10,218 nucleotides of DNA from JALYUA01 sp038203955 (GTDB lineage Bacteria > Acidobacteriota > Thermoanaerobaculia > UBA5066 > Gp7-AA6). Numbering within the stretch: the stretch's first letter is position 1; every line of letters starts with the position of its first letter. This document shows, one piece after another, positions 5,593-10,218 of this stretch. Below the pieces are notes generated by a model. It made no database searches. It saw only the letters and a list, made by a program, of their open reading frames with translations, and was not told where the DNA came from. The position numbers and the translations under genes were made by a program. The stretch spans positions 1-10,218 of the forward strand of contig JBBRDK010000114.1 in assembly GCA_038203955.1 (NCBI GenBank). Reading direction: 5' to 3'.

Positions 5593-8388
5593 ACACTGCG
5601 CTCTTCATTCGCCGCATTTTTCCTGGCCGCGGCAGCCTCGGCCGCCGTGGCGCCGCCGTCGCCGTCGCCGTCGCCGTCGAGGGCCCCCGCGGCCGCGTCC
5701 GGTTCGACATCCCGCAAGGCCGCGCCCGTGCGCGTCACTTCGGTCGAGGGCATCACGGAATACGTCCTGGACAACGGCCTCCATGTCCTGCTCTTTCCCG
5801 ATCAGACCAAGCAGACGATCACCGTCAACATCACGTACGTCGTGGGCTCGCGCAACGAGAACTACGGCGAGACGGGCATGGCACACCTGCTCGAGCACCT
5901 GATGTTCAAGGGATCGCCGAAGCACCCGAACATCCCACAGGAGCTCACGGCTCACGGGGCCCGGCCGAACGGGACGACCTGGTTCGACCGCACCAACTAC
6001 TTCGAGACCTTCCAGGCGTCCGACGAGAACCTGCGCTGGGCCCTGGACCTCGAGGCCGACCGGATGGTCCACTCCTTCATCGCCAAGAAGGACCTGGACA
6101 GCGAGATGACGGTCGTCCGCAACGAGTTCGAGCTCGGAGAGAACGACCCCGCGAGCATTCTCGAGGAGCGCGTCCTGTCGACGTCCTACCTCTGGCACAA
6201 CTACGGGCACTCGACGATCGGCGCGCGCGCGGATCTCGAGAACGTTCCGATCGAGAGGCTCCAGGCGTTCTGGCGCACGTACTACCAGCCCGACAACGCG
6301 TATCTCTTGGTCGCCGGGAAATTCGACGAGCCGAAGACGCTCGCTCTGATTCACCAGATCTACTCCGGCATTCCGCGCCCCGCCCGCAAGCTTCAGCGGA
6401 CCTATACTGCCGAGCCGACCCAGGACGGCGAGCGGGAGGTGACGCTTCGGCGCGTCGGGGACGTTCAGGCGCTCGCGGTGGCGTACCACGTCCCCTCCGC
6501 GTCGCACGCGGATGCGGCGGCCGTCGAGGTGCTGACGCGTGTCCTCTCCGATACGCCGTCGGGCCGTCTTCACAAGGCGCTCGTCGAAACGAAGAAGGCG
6601 TCTTCGGTCGGCGGCGAGCTCCCGCCGCTGCGCGAGCCCGGGTTCGTCATGTTGTCCGCGGAAGTCCGGCAGGAGTCGCCGATCGACGACGCACGGAAGA
6701 CGATGCTCGAGACGATCGACGCTCTCGGAAAGCAGCCGCCGACGAAGGAAGAGGTCGAGCGCGCGAAAACGGCCCTCGTCAAGAACATCGAGCTCACGCT
6801 CAATTCCGCGGATCGGGTCGGCCTGCAGATGAGCGAATGGATCGGCGCCGGCGACTGGCGGCTTTTCTTCCTGAATCGAGACCGGATCCGCCAGGTCACC
6901 CCGGAAGATGTCACGCGGGTGGCGGCGGCCTACTTCAAGGCCTCCAATCGGACGGTCGGCGCCTTCCTGCCGACACCGAAGCCCGACCGAGCGGAGATAC
7001 CCGCGCCTCCGGACGTCGCGGCAATGCTCAAAGACTACAAGGGGGAAGCGGCCACGGCCCAGGGAGAGGCCTTCGACCCCACGCCCGCGAACATCGACGG
7101 CCGCACGACGCGTTCGACTTTGCCGAACGGGATGAAGCTTGCGCTCCTGCCCAAGAAGACCCGCGGCGAGACCGTGGTGGCGGCGATGACGCTGCGATTC
7201 GGAGACGAGAAGAGCCTGATCAACACGGCGACGGCCGCCGTCCTCGCGGCCGACATGCTGCGGCGGGGCACGTCGAAGCACACACGCCAGCAGATCAACG
7301 ACGAGTTCGACCGGCTGAAGGCGAGGGTGGCGATCGCGGGTGGACCCACGGCGGTCACCGTGTCCATCGAGACGGTTCGCTCGAACCTTCCCGCCGTGCT
7401 GCGGCTCGTCACGGAGATCCTGCGGACGCCGGTGTTCCCGGCGGCGGAGTTCGAGCAGCTCAAGCAGGAGAACCTCGCGGGGATCGAGCAGCAGAAGAGC
7501 GATCCGAACTTCATCGGCCAGAACGCCTACCAGCGGCACATGAGCGATTACCCGAAGGGCGACGTCCGGTACGTGCAGACGGCCGAGGAGACCCTCGCGA
7601 GCTATCAGGCGGCGAGGCTCGACGACGCGCGAAAGTTCTACACGGACTTCTACGGTGCCTCGAACGGCGAGCTCGCGGTCGTCGGCGACTTCGACGCGAA
7701 GGAGATCGCGGCGTTGAGCGCGGAGCTCTTCGGCGACTGGAAGAGCCCGAAGCCTTTTACGCGCGTGCCGCGGCCGTTCAAGGAAGTCGCGGCGCTGAAC
7801 AAGGCGTTCCCGGCGCCCGACAAGGCCAACGCCATCCTGCTGGCCGGCATGGCGCTGAACCTGCGCGATGACGACCCCGACTACCCCGCCCTGGTCCTAG
7901 GCAACTACATGCTGGGCGGCGGTTTCCTGAACTCCCGCCTGGCGACCCGAATCCGGCAGAAGGAAGGCCTCTCCTACGGCGTGGGATCCCAGCTCGCCGC
8001 GAGCCCCCTGGATAAGAGCGGCACCTTCCTGACCTTTGCGATCTACGCACCGCAGAACGCCGAAAAGCTCGAGGCCGCCTTCAAGGAGGAGGTCGCCCGC
8101 GCGTTGAAGGACGGATTCACGCCACAGGAGATCGCGGAGGCGAAGTCCGGTTTCCTTCAGGGCGCGCAGGTCGGCCGCGCGCAGGACGCGTCGCTCGCCC
8201 GCAAGCTCTCGGGCAACCTCTTCATCGACCGGACGGTCGCCTGGGACGCGGCGGTCGAGAGGAAGATCGCCGCGCTGACGCCGGACGAGATCGTCACCGC
8301 GATGCGGCGGCACATCGACCCGTCGAAGATCACGGTCATCAAGGCGGGAGACTTCAAGGGATCGGCGCCGGCCGCGCCCGCGAAGTGA
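5590..8388 (+). CDS. Exported M16 (insulinase/pitrilysin-family) zinc metallopeptidase
   Basis: This is a 932-residue two-halved M16 protease with a signal peptide (about 1-20) and a Pro/Ser/Ala linker (21-45), so it likely acts in the periplasm or outside the cell, cutting peptides or small unfolded proteins. The inverted zinc motif H-L-L-E-H is at 99-103. The third metal ligand is E179 in N-E-F-E-L, exactly 75 residues after H103, the spacing expected for M16. The second half (from about 502) repeats the fold, but its metal site has decayed to V-L-A-A-D (551-555), so it is structural. That half keeps the substrate-clamping Arg/Tyr pair in R-Q-K-E-G-L-S-Y (789-796). The length matches the single-chain two-repeat form. 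There is no lipobox. The oligopeptidase B-like gene follows 121 bp downstream on the same strand, so the two may share regulation. A specific substrate cannot be named. Confidence 0.95.
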   Translation: MTLRSSFAAFFLAAAASAAVAPPSPSPSPSRAPAAASGSTSRKAAPVRVTSVEGITEYVLDNGLHVLLFPDQTKQTITVNITYVVGSRNENYGETGMAHLLEHLMFKGSPKHPNIPQELTAHGARPNGTTWFDRTNYFETFQASDENLRWALDLEADRMVHSFIAKKDLDSEMTVVRNEFELGENDPASILEERVLSTSYLWHNYGHSTIGARADLENVPIERLQAFWRTYYQPDNAYLLVAGKFDEPKTLALIHQIYSGIPRPARKLQRTYTAEPTQDGEREVTLRRVGDVQALAVAYHVPSASHADAAAVEVLTRVLSDTPSGRLHKALVETKKASSVGGELPPLREPGFVMLSAEVRQESPIDDARKTMLETIDALGKQPPTKEEVERAKTALVKNIELTLNSADRVGLQMSEWIGAGDWRLFFLNRDRIRQVTPEDVTRVAAAYFKASNRTVGAFLPTPKPDRAEIPAPPDVAAMLKDYKGEAATAQGEAFDPTPANIDGRTTRSTLPNGMKLALLPKKTRGETVVAAMTLRFGDEKSLINTATAAVLAADMLRRGTSKHTRQQINDEFDRLKARVAIAGGPTAVTVSIETVRSNLPAVLRLVTEILRTPVFPAAEFEQLKQENLAGIEQQKSDPNFIGQNAYQRHMSDYPKGDVRYVQTAEETLASYQAARLDDARKFYTDFYGASNGELAVVGDFDAKEIAALSAELFGDWKSPKPFTRVPRPFKEVAALNKAFPAPDKANAILLAGMALNLRDDDPDYPALVLGNYMLGGGFLNSRLATRIRQKEGLSYGVGSQLAASPLDKSGTFLTFAIYAPQNAEKLEAAFKEEVARALKDGFTPQEIAEAKSGFLQGAQVGRAQDASLARKLSGNLFIDRTVAWDAAVERKIAALTPDEIVTAMRRHIDPSKITVIKAGDFKGSAPAAPAK
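5655..5678 (+). repeat. Hexanucleotide repeat (GCCGTC)x4 encoding Pro-Ser
   Basis: Four perfect GCCGTC units lie just after the signal peptide of the M16 protease and encode the Pro-Ser linker. Because the unit is 6 bp, slippage would lengthen or shorten the linker without shifting the frame. Confidence 0.85.
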
Positions 8389-8509
8389 TGGGAGCTGGAA
8401 TCGGGAGCCGAGCGACCAACGGGAGCGAGACGGCCGCGGTACTCCGCGGTCCACTAGATCGAGAATCGAAAAGAGACAAAAACCAACGGTCGATAATCGC
8501 GAGGTCGAA
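8389..8509. other. Intergenic region between the two peptidase genes
   Basis: This 121-bp spacer begins GC-rich with a hairpin (8432-8451) and then becomes A-rich (8461-8500). It contains two near-identical 10-mers, TCGAGAATCG (8459-8468) and TCGATAATCG (8490-8499), 31 bp apart. It is long enough for a separate promoter, but no convincing -35/-10 pair was found. GAGG at 8501-8504 is the likely Shine-Dalgarno for the next gene. Confidence 0.5.
8432..8451 (+). terminator. Possible hairpin downstream of the M16 gene
   Basis: GGCCGCGG (8432-8439) can pair with CCGCGGTC (8444-8451), one pair being G-U, around a TACT loop. It lies 44 nt after the M16 stop codon. No T-run follows, so it is a weak terminator candidate at best and may only stabilise the transcript end. 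Confidence 0.3.
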
Positions 8510-10218
8510 ATGAAGCGTCGAGTGCTGTTTGCCCTCCTGGCGGGCATCTCATCTCTTTCGTTCGGGCTCCCCGCACCCGACGTTCCGGAGGCTCCGAAGG
8601 CTCCCATGGCAAAAAAAGTCGGCAAAACGGAAACATTGCACGGAGAGGATCGCCGCGACGAGTACTACTGGCTCCGCGAGCGCAAGAGCCCCGAGGTACG
8701 CGCGTACCTGGACGCGGAGAACGCCTACACGGACGGCGTCATGAAAGACACGGCCGCGCTGCAGCAGAAGCTCTACGACGAGATGCTGGGCCGGATAAAG
8801 GAGACGGACCTGTCCGTGCCTTATCGCAAGGGGGACTACTTCTATTACTCGCGCACCGAGGAGGGAAAGCAGTACTCCATCTACTGCCGGAAGCACGGCA
8901 GCCTGGAAGCGCCCGAAGACGTCACGATCGACTTGAACGAGCTCGCCCGCGGTGAGCGCTTCATGGCGCGGGGCGACTACGAGGTCAGCGACGACGGGAA
9001 GATCCTCGCCTACACGCTCGACAACACCGGCTTTCGCGAATACACCCTGCACGTCAAGAATCTCGTCACCGGCAAGGCCGGTCCGGAAAACATCCCCAGG
9101 GTCTCCTCGATCGCGTGGGCGGCCGACAACAAAACCCTCTTCTACGTGGTCGACGACGACGCCAAGCGCCCCTACCGTCTGTACCGGCACGCGGTCGGCT
9201 CCTCTGGCTCAACTGGCCCCGACACCCTGGTGTACGAGGAGAAGGACGCGATGTTCACGCTCGGCGTGGACCGGTCCCGCAGCGGCGCGTTCGTGTTCCT
9301 GGAGTCGAGCTCCCACACGTCGAGCGAGTGGCGGTTCCTCGCCGCGTCGGAGCCGGCGGGCGAGTGGCGGATGGTCTCGCCGCGCGAGAAGGAGCATCAG
9401 TACGACGTCGAACATCGGGGCGATCTTTTCTACATCCGGACGAACCACAGCCCCAGCCAGAACCAGGGATGCCGGAATTTCCGGGTCGTCACGGCGCGCG
9501 TCGCCAATCCCGCCAAATCCGGCTGGAAAGAGGTTCTCCCGTGCCGCGAAGACGTGATGGTGTCGCGGATCGAACTCTTCGCGGACCACGCCGTCTACAT
9601 GGAGCGCGAGGACGGGGTCCCACGCGTCCGGGTGACGGACTTGGCGTCCGGGGCGTCCCACCGCGTCGACTTCCCGGAGACTGTCTATGCCCTCTCCCCG
9701 GAGGTCAACCTCGAGTTCTCGACCCGGAAGTTCCGCTTCAACTACCAGTCGCTGACCACCCCTTCGACCGTCTACGACTACGACATGGGCACGAAGGAAC
9801 GCACGCTCTTGAAACGCATCGAAGTCCTGGGCGGCTACGATCCTGCCCGCTACAAGACGGAGCGGATCTTCGCGACGGCGCCCGACGGAGCCCGGGTCCC
9901 GATCTCGCTCGTTTATCGCAAGGGGCTCGTGAAGGACGGGAAAAATCCGACCCTTCTGAACGGGTACGGTTCCTACGGGGTGGCGAGCTTCCCGACGTTC
10001 AACTCCGGACGCGTCAGCCTGCTCGACAGGGGGTTCGTCTTCGCGATCGCTCACATCCGGGGCGGCGGGGAGATGGGGAAGAAGTGGCACGACCAGGGGA
10101 AGATGCTGTCCAAGAAAAATACGTTCACCGACTTCATCGCCGCGGCCGAAGCGCTCATCGCCCAGAAATACACGTCCCGCGAAAAACTGGCGATCGAGGG
10201 GGGCAGCGCCGGCGGATT
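8510..10218 (+). CDS. Oligopeptidase B-like S9A serine peptidase, 3' end missing
   Basis: The visible 569 residues match the prolyl-oligopeptidase (S9A) family. A seven-bladed beta-propeller region (about 45-450) opens with D-E-Y-Y-W-L-R-E-R. The start of the alpha/beta-hydrolase domain follows, with N-G-Y-G-S-Y-G (484-490), R-G-G-G-E-M-G (517-523), N-T-F-T-D-F-I-A-A-A-E and the nucleophile elbow G-G-S-A-G-G with Ser566. The window ends two residues later, so the catalytic Asp and His are not visible. These motifs fit oligopeptidase B, which cuts short peptides after basic residues, better than prolyl oligopeptidase. Classical oligopeptidase B is cytosolic. Here residues 1-21 (M-K-R-R then L-F-A-L-L-A-G-I) look like a signal peptide, suggesting export. 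An internal ATG at 8606 would give a leaderless form. The start at 8510 has GAGG five bases upstream. Confidence 0.92.
   Translation, partial: MKRRVLFALLAGISSLSFGLPAPDVPEAPKAPMAKKVGKTETLHGEDRRDEYYWLRERKSPEVRAYLDAENAYTDGVMKDTAALQQKLYDEMLGRIKETDLSVPYRKGDYFYYSRTEEGKQYSIYCRKHGSLEAPEDVTIDLNELARGERFMARGDYEVSDDGKILAYTLDNTGFREYTLHVKNLVTGKAGPENIPRVSSIAWAADNKTLFYVVDDDAKRPYRLYRHAVGSSGSTGPDTLVYEEKDAMFTLGVDRSRSGAFVFLESSSHTSSEWRFLAASEPAGEWRMVSPREKEHQYDVEHRGDLFYIRTNHSPSQNQGCRNFRVVTARVANPAKSGWKEVLPCREDVMVSRIELFADHAVYMEREDGVPRVRVTDLASGASHRVDFPETVYALSPEVNLEFSTRKFRFNYQSLTTPSTVYDYDMGTKERTLLKRIEVLGGYDPARYKTERIFATAPDGARVPISLVYRKGLVKDGKNPTLLNGYGSYGVASFPTFNSGRVSLLDRGFVFAIAHIRGGGEMGKKWHDQGKMLSKKNTFTDFIAAAEALIAQKYTSREKLAIEGGSAGG

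Noticed and set aside
5605..7539. 644-residue antisense open frame within the M16 gene
   Set aside because: This is a typical antisense shadow of high-GC coding DNA, rich in Arg and Leu with no domain signal.
5352..7871. 839-residue plus-strand open frame overlapping the M16 gene
   Set aside because: It has the composition of a GC-rich frame shadow, while the M16 frame carries an intact zinc motif and full domain order.
8492..8497. GATAAT as a -10 promoter element for the oligopeptidase gene
   Set aside because: Transcription would begin inside the Shine-Dalgarno region and there is no -35 box at the right distance.

Overview
The window is GC-rich, densely coding bacterial DNA carrying six protein genes, all chromosomal in character. 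No RNA gene, CRISPR array, insertion sequence or phage gene was seen. The gene content fits a free-living Gram-negative bacterium with type IV pili and heavy protein export: a pilus-retraction ATPase, Ig/PKD-type secreted proteins, a Thr-Pro-rich surface protein, an exported M16 metalloprotease and a prolyl-oligopeptidase-family enzyme. The overall style (GC-rich, Ala/Pro linkers, this mix of proteins) suggests Acidobacteriota or a similar deep-branching phylum. That is an inference; no marker gene fixes it.

Layout. (1) 30-2072, plus strand: a small unrecognised protein, built from two diverged copies of one ~70-residue unit, sits 15 bp before a PilT-family ATPase that starts at TTG. The ATPase is much longer than usual because a degenerate extra copy of the PilT N-terminal domain and an Ala/Pro linker precede the normal protein. 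(2) 2073-2178: a short convergent intergenic region made largely of 7-bp repeats, in opposite orientation in its two halves, so the transcript could fold into a long imperfect hairpin. (3) 2180-5310, minus strand: two exported proteins overlapping by ATGA. The upstream one has Ig-like, FN3-like and PKD domains. The downstream one has an N-terminal extracytoplasmic domain, two hydrophobic segments, a Thr/Pro stalk and a C-terminal beta-rich domain. (4) 5311-5589: a divergent intergenic region. (5) 5590-8388, plus strand: a full-length two-halved M16 zinc protease with a signal peptide. (6) 8510 to the end, plus strand: an oligopeptidase B-like S9A serine peptidase with a probable signal peptide, cut by the window edge just after its nucleophilic serine.

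Working together: the first block probably serves type IV pilus retraction. The minus-strand pair looks like a translationally coupled surface module. The two peptidases could form a peptide-degrading pair: M16 enzymes and oligopeptidase B both prefer peptides or small unfolded proteins. The most unusual points are the two independent internal domain duplications in adjacent genes at the left end and the heptamer hairpin. No complete undescribed defence or mobile system is visible.
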